From contig JAFXTO010000015.1 in the NCBI GenBank assembly GCA_017535725.1, positions 1-33,866 on the forward strand: a stretch of 33,866 bases of DNA, read 5' to 3'. Source of the DNA: Bacteroidaceae bacterium. GTDB taxonomy: Bacteria > Bacteroidota > Bacteroidia > Bacteroidales > Bacteroidaceae. A program made the position numbers and the translations under genes. Of the stretch, positions 7,481 through 16,391 are shown piece by piece (positions within the stretch are counted from its first letter, which is position 1; every line of letters starts with the position of its first letter). The notes under the pieces are model-generated. The model did no database searches. It was given only the letters and a program-made list of their open reading frames with translations, and was not told the DNA's origin.

Positions 7481-9493
7481 ATGAAGAAAGACAATAATTG
7501 CAACCGTTCTTTTGCCCGCAGGCTGACATGGTGGGTGATGCTCGTGCTATTCATCATGATGAGTGCACTCGGATTGTTTATCTACAGGATGACGAAGAGC
7601 ATCGTGATAGATTTCACAGGCAACATCTTCCACAGCAATATGCAGGCCTCCGCCAAATTCTTTAGCAACGTCACGTCGGACGTGGGCGAAGCCGTCACGA
7701 ACTACATCTACGGAGTCGAGCAACACCTGAACCAACCCCAGCAGTTGCAGGAAATCATAAATCGCATGGTGAAATTGAACCCCCGCGTGCGTAGTTGTGA
7801 GATTCTTTACGTGGAAGACCATGCCGACGAGGAGTGGTGCCGCGAGGCGATGGCTGCCGACTCTGCCTACTGGACAGAACCTTTTTTCGACAGCAGCGAT
7901 GGCAGGACACCTTTGGTTGCTTACCACCATCCCCTCCACGACCCACAGGGTAAGGTGGTGGCTTTCCTGAGAACCTGCCTCTCGCTGGAATTTATGACGC
8001 AGCAGCTGGAACGCCAGGACAGCATTTTCATAAATGATCTTTGGTTGGTGCCTGTGGCTCAAGATGGCAAGATATTCAATAGCTATGTCATTACGCGCGA
8101 TGGCACCTACGTCACCCACCACGACCGCCGACGCATCCTCAAGGGACGTTTCTACCCCCATATCAAGGATGCCGATGAGCCAGGGACTGCCAGCAAGGTC
8201 ATCAACGATATGCAGCAGGGGAAGAGGAGCAACTCGGAAACCGACCAGGTTCTGAAAATCAATCGCATTAATACTTACCTCTTCTATATCCCCGTGGAGC
8301 AGACTGACTGGGTTATGGCCGTGACGGTTTCCACCATTTCGCTTGACATCTTTGGTGTTCTGATGGGTGCTTTCATGCTGTTGGTCATCGGTGGTATGAT
8401 GATAGTCATGTTCTTGGTTTGTCGCTTCACCATCAAGCGTGCTGTCAATCCCCTGATACAGCTGGCAGGTGCTGCCGACAAGGTGGCTGGCGGACAATTC
8501 GATGCCGAGTTGCCCGCCATCCGTAGCCGAGATGAGATTCAGCTGCTACGCGACTCGTTCGAGAACATGCAGCATTCCCTCACCGATTATGTGGAAGAAC
8601 TCAAGAACGCCACCGCTTCCAAGACCGCGTTGGAGAGCGAGTTGAAGATTGCCCACGATATCCAAATGTCTATGCTGCCTAAGACTTATCCTGCATTCCC
8701 CGACCGACACGACATAGATATTTATGGCTTTATGATGCCGGCCAAGGCTGTAGGAGGCGATCTCTACGATTTCTTCATTCGCGACGAGAAGCTCTTCTTC
8801 TGCATTGGCGATGTTTCCGGAAAGGGCGTTCCTGCCTCGTTGCTCATGGCCGTCACCCGCTTCCTTTTCCGCAATATAGCAGCCTATACGCAGGAGCCAA
8901 ACTACATCTCCGATGCGCTGAATCATGCGCTCAGCAGCACCAATGAGACGGGTATGTTTGTCACCTTCTTCCTTGGCGTTCTTGATTTGCAGACGGGATT
9001 CCTTAGTTTCTCCAATGCAGGTCATAACCCACCGTATGTGTTGTCCCGAGGACGGGTTGACGAGCTCAAGTGTGACACCAATATCCCTGTGGGTGTGGTG
9101 CCCGACTGGCAGTTCACCGCACAATCTTTGCAGCTGGCCGCAGGCGATTGTGTGTTCCTCTATACCGACGGTCTGAACGAAGCAGAGGACTGCCAGCATC
9201 AGCAATTCGGTACCAGCCGCATGATGCAGGTGGCCACCAATGCCTCCAGCCATCCCCAACGCCTCATCGAGGCCATGTCCACCGCCGTGAAATTCTTCAT
9301 CGGCGACGCAGAGCAGAGCGACGACCTCACGATGCTGGCCGTGGAATACATCAAGCAGGAACATTCAACTGGTGATGCGGCGCATGACGAGACGGGCGGC
9401 GGGATATCCATGAATGAAGTGAAAATCGAAGGGCTGACGTTTGATGGATTGACTGATGACGAGTCTCAAAATCCCGAAACCTCGAAGAAGTAA
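7481..9493 (+). CDS. Membrane sensor SpoIIE/RsbU-type PP2C serine phosphatase with HAMP domain
   Basis: A 670-residue inner-membrane signalling protein. A first membrane helix (about 15-37, WVMLVLFIMMSALGLFIY) is followed by an external sensor region of about 240 residues of Cache-like layout (Y-W-T-E-P-F-F-D near 127-134, FYIPVEQTDWVMAVTV before the second helix). The second helix (about 290-315) leads to a HAMP linker (NPLIQLAGAADKVAGGQFDA), a coiled stretch, and the PP2C domain. Metal-binding residues are visible in GGDLYDFF, IGDVSGKGVPASLLM, NAGHNPP, YTDGLNEAED and SDDLTMLAV. Such proteins usually dephosphorylate anti-sigma-factor antagonists, but no STAS or anti-sigma gene is next to it. 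The last 45 residues after AVEYIKQE are acidic and look disordered. The small membrane protein downstream (84 bases on) may be co-transcribed. Confidence 0.9.
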   Translation: MKKDNNCNRSFARRLTWWVMLVLFIMMSALGLFIYRMTKSIVIDFTGNIFHSNMQASAKFFSNVTSDVGEAVTNYIYGVEQHLNQPQQLQEIINRMVKLNPRVRSCEILYVEDHADEEWCREAMAADSAYWTEPFFDSSDGRTPLVAYHHPLHDPQGKVVAFLRTCLSLEFMTQQLERQDSIFINDLWLVPVAQDGKIFNSYVITRDGTYVTHHDRRRILKGRFYPHIKDADEPGTASKVINDMQQGKRSNSETDQVLKINRINTYLFYIPVEQTDWVMAVTVSTISLDIFGVLMGAFMLLVIGGMMIVMFLVCRFTIKRAVNPLIQLAGAADKVAGGQFDAELPAIRSRDEIQLLRDSFENMQHSLTDYVEELKNATASKTALESELKIAHDIQMSMLPKTYPAFPDRHDIDIYGFMMPAKAVGGDLYDFFIRDEKLFFCIGDVSGKGVPASLLMAVTRFLFRNIAAYTQEPNYISDALNHALSSTNETGMFVTFFLGVLDLQTGFLSFSNAGHNPPYVLSRGRVDELKCDTNIPVGVVPDWQFTAQSLQLAAGDCVFLYTDGLNEAEDCQHQQFGTSRMMQVATNASSHPQRLIEAMSTAVKFFIGDAEQSDDLTMLAVEYIKQEHSTGDAAHDETGGGISMNEVKIEGLTFDGLTDDESQNPETSKK

Positions 9494-9577
9494 TCTTTAT
9501 TTTCATAAGTAGATATTCAGAAATAATCTTTCATTCTCCACTTTCTCAATTACGCAACTTTCAATTCTCAAATATTC

Positions 9578-10108
9578 ATGATTAGCGATAATTACATCTA
9601 TATAGTCTTGGCGTTGGCCGCGCTGATACTGGTCTCATGTCTCATTCCCCTCTATGGCTTCTTGCGTAGCCGTTGGAATGGTCTGGCGTTGGGTTGTTGC
9701 CTGTTTCAACCTCTCATGCTGGTACTGTCTTTCTTGTTGATTTCGTGGATCACTTACATTCGTGACCGCAACTACCGCAGCAATTGTCGCGACAACGCGA
9801 TGGTCACGTTGCGCAATACCGTAGTCGAAGAGGGCGACACGTTGTCATACCTCTGGTATCTGAAAGCGGATGAAGAATGTTACGAAGAGATTAAACAGAC
9901 GGGAGACGATGAAGAGAACGACTCGGAACTATATGACGTTGTACTGCTTGATTCCACCAGCGTGGGCGTGGAAGACCGCATCGTCGTCACCTTCGACCGC
10001 CAGAAACGTACCGTCACCGCCACCGATGAGGATAAACCCATCGAGGTCGTTAGCGTGAATTGGGACGAGGTCGAAGAGTATTTTTCGCGGAACAAGGACG
10101 TTAAATAA
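9578..10108 (+). CDS. Hypothetical membrane protein with acidic C-terminal domain
   Basis: A 176-residue protein whose family I do not recognise. Two membrane helices lie near residues 6-29 (YIYIVLALAALILVSCLIPL) and 37-60 (LALGCCLFQPLMLVLSFLLI). About 115 soluble residues follow; they are acidic (DDEENDSE) and rich in beta-strand-like stretches (LYDVVLLDS, DRIVVTFDRQKRTVTATD). It follows the SpoIIE-type phosphatase on the same strand with no promoter box seen between, so joint transcription and a role near that sensor are possible but not shown. No catalytic motif is evident. Confidence 0.7.
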   Translation: MISDNYIYIVLALAALILVSCLIPLYGFLRSRWNGLALGCCLFQPLMLVLSFLLISWITYIRDRNYRSNCRDNAMVTLRNTVVEEGDTLSYLWYLKADEECYEEIKQTGDDEENDSELYDVVLLDSTSVGVEDRIVVTFDRQKRTVTATDEDKPIEVVSVNWDEVEEYFSRNKDVK

Positions 10109-10111
10109 CGG

Positions 10112-10171
10112 TTTTTTAAAAAAGATACAGGGCTTCGTGGTTTCGCCGAACGAGAAACTATGAAGCCCTGT
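10112..10171 (-). terminator. Intrinsic terminator of the ilvD/ion-channel transcript
   Basis: ACAGGGCTTC (10127-10136) pairs with GAAGCCCTGT (10162-10171), with an inner GTTTC/GAAAC pair. Read on the minus strand the stem is followed by ATCTTTTTT, a classic U-tract, 14 bases after the channel gene's stop codon. The plus-strand gene ending at 10108 may use it too, though without a T-run. Confidence 0.85.
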
Positions 10172-10184
10172 AGTGTTGTTTCTG

Positions 10185-10982
10185 CTATTGCATGTCCTCC
10201 GGTTCCTGCAATTCCTGCTGCTTCAGTAAGCGGTCGATTTTCTCTTCTAACTGGTCTATACGTTCAAGGAGGTCGTCGTTGTTGTCGCTGACCATTGCAT
10301 CTACAAAGACGGAGTTGATGAGCGAGAGTCCGATGACCCCACCAAGCACCAGCAGGAAGACGAAATACAGACGGGTGAAGAGTACGCCCCAGGGACCGAA
10401 TTCCTTGGAAAGCACGTTGGGGATTTCGTACCAACCCTCGATGGTAAACAGGCGGAAGACGCTGTAGATGGATTCCGTGGGGTTGCCGAAGTACTGCGGT
10501 GCCGCGTGACCAAAGAGGGAGGTAGAGAGCAGGGAGAAGATAATGATGATGATGAAATAGCCCACGAAGAGCGACATGGATTCACTCATAGCTTTTCGGA
10601 AGTTGCGGCCCAACTGCTCCACGCCCGGGAAGAAATGGATGACGCGGAAAAAGCGGAAGGCTCGCAACATCCTGAAGATGAGCAGGAAGGAGAGGTCTGT
10701 CATGTGCATGAAACTGAACCAGATGGAGGGCAACGAAAGCAGTACCAACGTGCCATCCAGACGGTTCCAGTTGCTGCGCCAGTAGCCCAGAAATCCCTCC
10801 ACGCGCATCTTCAGCGCCATCTCCCCCACGAAAATCAGGGTACAAATTATGTCGATGAGGGTTAGCCACTGTGATTCAACGCCGTAAGCCTGAATAAAGA
10901 TAACGGCGGAGTTGACGAGGATAACCCCCATCACGATTCGTTCCATGCGGGGGTATAGCTGTTCGGTCTTCGTGAAATTCAT
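10185..10982 (-). CDS. Voltage-gated-type ion channel (NavBac-like), six membrane segments
   Basis: A 265-residue inner-membrane protein with the one-domain layout of bacterial voltage-gated sodium channels. S1-S3 lie at about 14-90. S4 carries arginines at every third position (R104, R107, R110, R113 in FRMLRAFRFFRV), the voltage sensor. S5 is near 135-158, the pore loop contains FTIEGWYEIP (T180-W184, like the TLESW filter of NavBac channels), and S6 is near 200-228. A C-terminal heptad pattern (DLLERIDQLEEKIDRLLKQQ) is expected to form the tetramer coiled coil. The glutamate in the filter suggests Na+ or Ca2+ selectivity; this is inferred. It starts only 15 bases after the ilvD stop codon and shares its terminator, so it is probably made from the ilvD promoter, a curious pairing. 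Confidence 0.88.
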   Translation of the reverse strand: MNFTKTEQLYPRMERIVMGVILVNSAVIFIQAYGVESQWLTLIDIICTLIFVGEMALKMRVEGFLGYWRSNWNRLDGTLVLLSLPSIWFSFMHMTDLSFLLIFRMLRAFRFFRVIHFFPGVEQLGRNFRKAMSESMSLFVGYFIIIIIFSLLSTSLFGHAAPQYFGNPTESIYSVFRLFTIEGWYEIPNVLSKEFGPWGVLFTRLYFVFLLVLGGVIGLSLINSVFVDAMVSDNNDDLLERIDQLEEKIDRLLKQQELQEPEDMQ

Positions 10983-10997
10983 GTCGGCGAGAGCTTG

Positions 10998-12800
10998 TTA
11001 GTCGATGATGCGTACACCACCCTTGTCGGCGCTGGAGACGCTCTGTGCGTAGGCTCGGAGGCTACGGCTGACGGGGCGCTGTCGGCGTAATGGTTGCTGC
11101 GGACGTGCCGCCAGTTCCTCGTCTGTGAGGCGAACGTTGATGCTGCGGGCTGGTATGTCGATGTCGATGATATCGCCATCCACAATCTTGCCGATGTTGC
11201 CTCCGCTGGCCGCCTCGGGTGAGATGTGTCCGATGCTGAGGCCGCTGGTGCCGCCGCTGAAACGGCCATCGGTGATGAGCGCGCACTCCTTGCCCATGTG
11301 CATACTCTTGATATAAGAAGTAGGATAGAGCATTTCCTGCATGCCTGGGCCACCCTTGGGACCTTCGTGGGTGATGACTACGACGTCGCCTTTCTGTACC
11401 TTGCCACCGAGGATTCCCTCACAGGCATCTTCCTGAGAGTCAAAGACTACTGCGGGACCGGAGAATTTCCAGATGCTTTCGTCCACGCCTGCTGTCTTGA
11501 CGACACAACCGTCCTGGGCGATGTTGCCGAAGAGGACGGCCATACCACCATCCTTCGTGTAGGCATGTTCGATGTCGCGGATGCAACCGGTGGTGCGGTC
11601 TGTGTCGAAGGAGTCGTAGTAGGTCTCTTGGGCACCGAGCTGGTTGCAGAATTTTCCTGCCGGGGCAGAGAGGTAGATACGTCTTGCTTCGGGGTCAACT
11701 TGCTCTTTCAGTATGGAATATCGCTCGATGTCCTCCTTCAGGGTCGCTCCGTTCACGCGCTTCACGCTGGTGTCTATCAGTTTACCCTTAGCCAGCTCTC
11801 CGAGAAGTGCCATCATGCCACCTGCACGGCCGCACTCCTGCACGCTGTATTTCTGGCTGTTGGGGGCAAGCTTGCAGAGGAACGGAGTCTTGCGGGATAG
11901 GGCATCGATGTCCTTCATCGTGAAATCGACTTCGGCCTCCTGTGCCACGGCCAGCAGATGTAATACCGTGTTCGTGGAGGCACCCATGGCAATATCCAGA
12001 GTCATGGCGTTGAGGAAAGCCTGACGGGTGGCGATGCTTCGTGGTAGCACACTCTCGTCGCCTTCTTCGTAATAGGCAAGGGCGTTCTTAACGATTTGTC
12101 GGGCAGCCTGTTGCATCAGGCGGACACGGTTCTTGTGTGTCGCGAGGATGGTGCCGTTGCCAGGCAGGGAGAGTCCAATGGCTTCCGTCAGGTTGTTCAT
12201 GGAATTGGCCGTGAACATACCCGAGCAACAACCACAACCGGGACAAGCACGTTGTTCTACCTCGGCCAGCTCTTCATCGGAAACGGTGGGGTCTGCTCCT
12301 TTCACCATTGCCGCGATGAGGTCGAGGTTCTCACCTTTATATTTACCAGCCTCCATCGGTCCGCCGGAAACAAAGACCGCAGGGATATTCAGTCGCATGG
12401 CGGCCATGAGCATTCCCGGGGTAATCTTGTCGCAGTTGGAGATGCAGATCATGGCGTCGGCCTTGTGGGCGTTGACCATATATTCCACGCTATCTGCGAT
12501 AATGTCGCGAGAGGGTAGGGAATAGAGCATACCGTCGTGGCCCATAGCAATACCGTCGTCGATGGCAATGGTGTTGAACTCGGCCGCATAGCAGCCCAGG
12601 GATTCTATTTCGCGCTTGATAATCTGACCGGCCTCGTGTAGATGAGTATGACCGGGCACGAACTGGGTGAAGCTGTTGACGATGGCTATAATGGGTTTGC
12701 CAAACTGTTCACGTTTCATGCCGTTGGCGACCCAGAGAGCGCGGGCACCAGCCATGCGGCGTCCTTCGGTGCAGACTGCGCTGCGAAGTTGATGTTTCAT
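10998..12800 (-). CDS. ilvD: Dihydroxy-acid dehydratase
   Basis: A 600-residue cytoplasmic Fe-S enzyme that dehydrates 2,3-dihydroxy-isovalerate and 2,3-dihydroxy-3-methylvalerate, the third shared step of valine and isoleucine synthesis. Signature blocks are [15 protein letters not shown] and [19 protein letters not shown], which hold the cluster cysteines, and [20 protein letters not shown] near the C-terminus. Length is normal for the family (about 560-617), and the ending GVRIID is typical. The usual Bacteroidales ilvB, ilvN and ilvC genes do not follow; the next gene is an ion channel. It has its own promoter with both boxes, and the leader of about 38 bases is too short for a typical leader-peptide attenuator. 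Confidence 0.97.
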   Translation of the reverse strand: MKHQLRSAVCTEGRRMAGARALWVANGMKREQFGKPIIAIVNSFTQFVPGHTHLHEAGQIIKREIESLGCYAAEFNTIAIDDGIAMGHDGMLYSLPSRDIIADSVEYMVNAHKADAMICISNCDKITPGMLMAAMRLNIPAVFVSGGPMEAGKYKGENLDLIAAMVKGADPTVSDEELAEVEQRACPGCGCCSGMFTANSMNNLTEAIGLSLPGNGTILATHKNRVRLMQQAARQIVKNALAYYEEGDESVLPRSIATRQAFLNAMTLDIAMGASTNTVLHLLAVAQEAEVDFTMKDIDALSRKTPFLCKLAPNSQKYSVQECGRAGGMMALLGELAKGKLIDTSVKRVNGATLKEDIERYSILKEQVDPEARRIYLSAPAGKFCNQLGAQETYYDSFDTDRTTGCIRDIEHAYTKDGGMAVLFGNIAQDGCVVKTAGVDESIWKFSGPAVVFDSQEDACEGILGGKVQKGDVVVITHEGPKGGPGMQEMLYPTSYIKSMHMGKECALITDGRFSGGTSGLSIGHISPEAASGGNIGKIVDGDIIDIDIPARSINVRLTDEELAARPQQPLRRQRPVSRSLRAYAQSVSSADKGGVRIID

Positions 12801-12845
12801 TTTTGATTAACGTTTTGCGTTTAGGGTTTCGTGTCTATTTGGGTG

Positions 12846-12877
12846 CAAAATTACGCTAAAGCGGTAGCAAAAGCAAA
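12846..12877 (-). promoter_or_regulatory. Promoter of ilvD
   Basis: On the minus strand TTTG (12874-12877), exactly 20 bp, then TAATTTTG (12846-12853): a full match to the Bacteroidota consensus, about 46 bases before the ATG. It is back to back with the slyD promoter. Confidence 0.8.
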
Positions 12878-12889
12878 TTTATGCGCCGT

Positions 12890-12925
12890 TTTGTATGTCG
12901 GGATGAAGAAAAAAACGTAACTTTG
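12890..12925 (+). promoter_or_regulatory. Probable promoter of slyD-aroC
   Basis: TAACTTTG (12918-12925) matches the -7 box; the nearest TTTG (12890-12893) is 24 bp upstream, longer than usual. The leader to the slyD start is about 70 bases. Confidence 0.6.
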
Positions 12926-13000
12926 CACGCAAAATGACACACAATGTCGTTAAACATGATTCGTTAAACTTTAAACTACGGTGTTAACCGTACAAAAAAC

Positions 13001-13570
13001 ATGTCACAAAGATACCTCGTCGTTTCTTACCAGATGCTCACACACTCTGCTGCCAGCCACAAACTCCTCTACGAAACGCCTGCCAACAGCCCTGCCGCAT
13101 TCGTCACGGACATGGGACTGATGATAGATGCCTTTGAACAACGGTTGTCACAACTGAAGGCTGGCGAAAGCTTTGATTTCGTGCTGAAAGCTGAGGAAGC
13201 CTTCGGACCGCGAGAGGAAGAACTCGTTCGCGCTTTGCCCCGCAAGACCTTCGAGATTCAAGGCAGGTTCATCGAAGAAGAAGTGTATCCTGGGGCTGAA
13301 GTTCCCCTCATGAACAACGAAGGAGACCACTTCATGGGAACTATCGTCAAGGTGACGGATACGGAAGTGACCGTAGACCTCAATAACCCGCTGGCCGGAC
13401 GCGACCTCCAGTTCAAGGGACGAGTGCTGGAAAACCGCGAAGCCTCCCTGCAAGAGATTGAGCAGACGGCCAAGATTCTGTCTGGAGAATGTGGTTGCGG
13501 AGGTAACTGCGGAGGATGCGGAGGCGGATGTAGCGAAGGTTGTGGTGAAGGTTGTGGTGGATGCGGATGA
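13001..13570 (+). CDS. slyD: FKBP-type peptidyl-prolyl isomerase, SlyD family, with Gly/Cys-rich tail
   Basis: A 189-residue cytoplasmic foldase/metallochaperone. The split FKBP domain (residues 1-70 and 120-155) encloses an insert-in-flap chaperone region: AEEAFGPREEELVRALPRKT is the family's conserved AYGxxxxxLVxxVP-type block, and VTVDLNNPLAGRDLQFKGRV closes the isomerase fold (the usual DxNHPLAG, here with N for H). The final 28 residues are almost only G and C with a few E, S and N (ECGCGGNCGGCGGGCSEG and on), a metal-binding tail that in SlyD takes Ni2+ and other ions. The tail is cysteine-based and lacks the histidines of E. coli SlyD. It lies 30 bases before aroC and shares its direction, so it is probably co-transcribed. 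Confidence 0.93.
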   Translation: MSQRYLVVSYQMLTHSAASHKLLYETPANSPAAFVTDMGLMIDAFEQRLSQLKAGESFDFVLKAEEAFGPREEELVRALPRKTFEIQGRFIEEEVYPGAEVPLMNNEGDHFMGTIVKVTDTEVTVDLNNPLAGRDLQFKGRVLENREASLQEIEQTAKILSGECGCGGNCGGCGGGCSEGCGEGCGGCG

Positions 13571-13600
13571 TTGAGGGTCAAGAATTTCTACATAATTAGA

Positions 13601-14791
13601 ATGAACACTTTCGGAAACATATTCCGCCTGACATCCTTCGGCGAAAGCCACGGTGCAGCTATCGGAGGTGTCGTGGACGGTTGTCCGGCCGGCATTGAAC
13701 TCGACCTCGACTTCATTCAGGCTGAGCTTGACCGACGACGTCCGGGGCAGAGCCGTCTGACGACTGCCCGCAAGGAAGGAGATAGGGTGGAAATCCTCTC
13801 GGGAGTGATGGAAACTCCTGGGGGGCAGGTCACAACTGGCCACCCCATCGGATTTATCGTCCGCAACGAAAACCAGCACAGCAGCGATTACGACAACCTG
13901 CGCGATGTCTTCCGTCCCTCGCACGCTGACTACACCTATTATATGAAATATGGTGTGCGTGACCATCGTGGTGGAGGCCGCTCGTCGGCTCGCGAGACCA
14001 TCAGCCGTGTGGTGGGTGGTGCTATTGCAAAACTCTGCCTGCGCCGGCTCGGCATCGATATTAAGGCGTGGACGCAGCAAGTGGGCAACATCGCCTGCGA
14101 GCGGGACTGGACGAAACTGGACCTCAGTCAAATAGAACAGAACGACGTGCGTTGTCCTGACCCCGTTGTCGCCAAACAAATGGAAGAGCTCATTCTTCAG
14201 GTGAAGGGCGAGGGCGATACTATCGGGGGCATCATTGCAGGCGTCATCACGGGCTGCCCCGTGGGGCTCGGTGAACCTGTTTTTGGCAAGCTCCATGCCC
14301 AGCTCGGCGCCGCCATGTTATCTATCAATGCCGTCAAAGGATTTGAGTATGGCGAAGGCTTTGCAGGGGTCACCCAGCGCGGAAGTGAGCAGAATGACCT
14401 CCTTCGTCCTGCCTCCTCTTCAACCGATGCCGTAGTGCCCGAGGTGTTACCCGAGGGTCTGAACGCCCCCCTCCGCCCAGCCCCCTCTTCAACCGCGGCC
14501 GTAGTGCCCGAGGGTCTTTTCCTCTCCAACCACAGCGGCGGCATCCAGGGTGGTATCAGCAATGGCCAGCCAATCCCCTTCCGTGTGGCTTTCAAACCCG
14601 TTGCTACCTTGCTCCGTCCCCAGCAGACCATTGATATCCGCGGCAATCCCGTCACCATCAATCCCCGTGGTCGCCATGACCCTTGTGTCCTGCCTCGTGC
14701 CGTGCCTATTGTCGAAGCTATGGCTGCCATGGTCATTCTGGACGCCTACCTACTGAACAACAGACGGACTCTCCCCCCGCCCTCCCTTTAA
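13601..14791 (+). CDS. aroC: Chorismate synthase with a duplicated low-complexity insertion
   Basis: A 396-residue cytoplasmic enzyme that converts EPSP to chorismate using reduced FMN, the last step of the shikimate pathway. [18 protein letters not shown] sets the start; [33 protein letters not shown] and [16 protein letters not shown] are family blocks. Usual length is about 358. The excess is mainly at residues 266-306, between the conserved GSEQND and NHSGG blocks, where a unit of the type LRPAxSSTxAVVPEGL occurs twice. This is a loop region in the family, so activity may survive. The last residues (TLPPPSL) and the stop codon come from a palindromic element that overlaps the gene's end. 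Confidence 0.95.
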   Translation: MNTFGNIFRLTSFGESHGAAIGGVVDGCPAGIELDLDFIQAELDRRRPGQSRLTTARKEGDRVEILSGVMETPGGQVTTGHPIGFIVRNENQHSSDYDNLRDVFRPSHADYTYYMKYGVRDHRGGGRSSARETISRVVGGAIAKLCLRRLGIDIKAWTQQVGNIACERDWTKLDLSQIEQNDVRCPDPVVAKQMEELILQVKGEGDTIGGIIAGVITGCPVGLGEPVFGKLHAQLGAAMLSINAVKGFEYGEGFAGVTQRGSEQNDLLRPASSSTDAVVPEVLPEGLNAPLRPAPSSTAAVVPEGLFLSNHSGGIQGGISNGQPIPFRVAFKPVATLLRPQQTIDIRGNPVTINPRGRHDPCVLPRAVPIVEAMAAMVILDAYLLNNRRTLPPPSL

Positions 14792-14810
14792 GGGAGGGAG
14801 TAATTACCTA
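14768..14810 (+). repeat. 43-bp palindromic element, copy 1 (overlaps the aroC stop codon)
   Basis: ACTCTCCC, CCCG, then CCCTCCC-TTTAA-GGGAGGG, then AGTAATTACCTA. The 19-base core is a perfect palindrome around one T. The TAA at 14789-14791 in its centre is the aroC stop. The element aligns without gaps to the copies at 24550-24592 and (inverted) 24690-24732. Confidence 0.85.
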
Positions 14811-14846
14811 AACAAACAGATATTTATTCATCCTCTCAAATACATT

Positions 14847-14880
14847 CCACCCCCTCCCTCGAAAGGAGGTTGAGGGGTGG
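14847..14880. repeat. Related hairpin between aroC and the cstA-type gene
   Basis: CCACCCC (14847-14853) pairs with GGGGTGG (14874-14880), with inner CTCC/GGAG-type pairing around GAAA. It is C/G-rich like the 43-bp family but does not align closely to it. It could act as a terminator or mRNA stabiliser; there is no T-run. Confidence 0.55.
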
Positions 14881-14893
14881 GTCTTATTAAACT

Positions 14894-16378
14894 ATGCTCA
14901 CATTTTCTATTGCCCTCGTAGCACTCATTCTCGGTTACCTCCTCTATGGCGCCTTTGTGGAAAAGGTCTTCGGTGTTCAACCCGAACGCGAGACACCTTG
15001 TCATCGCCTTGCCGATGGTGTGGACTATATTCCCATGCCCACCTGGCGTGTGTACCTTATTCAATTTCTGAACATCGCAGGAACAGGCCCTATCTTCGGT
15101 GCCATCATGGGCATCCTCTTCGGTCCTGCCGCCTACCTGTGGATTGTCTTCGGCTGCATCTTCATGGGTGCCGTTCACGATTATCTCTGCGGCATGATAT
15201 CCTTGCGGCAGGACGGCGCCTCTCTGCCCGAGATGGTGGGCAACGAATTGGGAACGGTTGCCCGACAGGGGATGCGCGTACTGAGCATCGTGCTCCTCGT
15301 CCTCGTCGGTACGGTCTTTGTCACCACCTCTGCTGGCCTGTTAGCTACGATGACCGACGGCGCTTGGGGCATGGACATGGCAACGTGGAAATGGCTGTGG
15401 ATAGGCTTCGTGTTCCTCTACTGCGTACTGGCGACATTGCTGCCCATAGACACACTCATTGGGCGTCTCTATCCCCTCTTTGGCGCCGCCCTGCTCATCA
15501 TGGCCGTCGGCGTAGGTTTCGGCATCTTCGCGCAGGAGGGTTGGATTCCAGAACTCACCGACGCCCCCTTCGTCAGCCACCATCCAAAGGGACTGCCCAT
15601 CTTCCCCTTCCTCTGTATCACCATCGCGTGCGGAGCCATCAGCGGTTTTCACGGCACGCAGTCTCCCCTGATGTCACGTTGTCTTGAGAACGAGCGTCGC
15701 GGCCGTATCGTCTTCTATGGTGCCATGATTACCGAGGGCATCGTGGCACTCATCTGGGCCGCCGCCGCAATTAAGTTCGCCGCAGCAGCAGCCCCCGAGG
15801 GAGCTTCTGAGGGCGCCTACGCCTCCCTCTCCTCCATCCTGACGAATGGCGGCCAAAGCTCATCATCCAATCCTGCCCTGCTCGTCAATATGATTTGTTC
15901 GACTTGGATGGGCCGCATCGGTGCCATCTTGGCCGTCCTCGGAGTCATAGCAGCTCCCATCACCTCGGGCGACACCGCCTACCGTAGCGCCCGTCTTATC
16001 GTCGCGGACTTCATGCATCTCAGTCAAAAGAAGATTGCCAACCGCTTGTTGCTGGCCTTGCCGCTCTTCGCCATCAGCGCCGCTCTCGTCTTCGTGAAAT
16101 TCGATGTCCTTTGGCGCTACTTCGCGTGGACGAACCAGACACTCGCCACCTGCTTCCTGTGGACTGCAGCCGTATGGCTCCTACGCCGAGGCCGTAACTG
16201 CTGGATAGCCTTCCTCCCCGCCGTCTTCATGACCGTGGTCGTGACCAGCTACATCCTCGCTGCTCCCGAAGGTTTCCAGCTGCCGCAGACCGTCAGCCTC
16301 ATCGCAGGCATCGTCTTCGCCCTCGCCCTGGCCGTCTGGTTCCTGCGTTTTGTTCAAAAGCAAAAAGCTGAGAAATAG
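14894..16378 (+). CDS. CstA-family carbon-starvation transporter
   Basis: A 494-residue inner-membrane protein with about 13-15 predicted membrane helices. Family signs are GYLLYGAFVEKVFGV near the N-terminus, ADGVDYIPMPTWRVYLIQFL, NIAGTGPIFGAIMGILFGPA, GAVHDYLCGMISLRQDGASL and GFHGTQSPLMSRCLENE. CstA proteins import pyruvate or small peptides; the short form without the extra C-terminal part of E. coli CstA (701 residues) is common in Bacteroidota. The segment near residues 295-320 (APEGASEGAYASLSS) is low-complexity compared with the family and may be an insertion. It follows aroC after about 100 bases that hold two hairpins, so it may have a separate transcript. The stop lies 13 bases from the convergent hexosaminidase gene. 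Confidence 0.9.
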   Translation: MLTFSIALVALILGYLLYGAFVEKVFGVQPERETPCHRLADGVDYIPMPTWRVYLIQFLNIAGTGPIFGAIMGILFGPAAYLWIVFGCIFMGAVHDYLCGMISLRQDGASLPEMVGNELGTVARQGMRVLSIVLLVLVGTVFVTTSAGLLATMTDGAWGMDMATWKWLWIGFVFLYCVLATLLPIDTLIGRLYPLFGAALLIMAVGVGFGIFAQEGWIPELTDAPFVSHHPKGLPIFPFLCITIACGAISGFHGTQSPLMSRCLENERRGRIVFYGAMITEGIVALIWAAAAIKFAAAAAPEGASEGAYASLSSILTNGGQSSSSNPALLVNMICSTWMGRIGAILAVLGVIAAPITSGDTAYRSARLIVADFMHLSQKKIANRLLLALPLFAISAALVFVKFDVLWRYFAWTNQTLATCFLWTAAVWLLRRGRNCWIAFLPAVFMTVVVTSYILAAPEGFQLPQTVSLIAGIVFALALAVWFLRFVQKQKAEK

Positions 16379-16391
16379 CTTTAGCTATCGT

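Noticed and set aside
7547-8497. Minus-strand frame (316 codons) opposite the SpoIIE-type phosphatase
   Set aside because: The plus-strand gene has membrane, HAMP and catalytic motifs in order; the antisense frame has none.
13148-14296. Minus-strand open frame (382 codons) opposite slyD and aroC
   Set aside because: It crosses two confirmed genes and its glycine/cysteine-tail region translates to low-complexity serine/threonine; a shadow frame.
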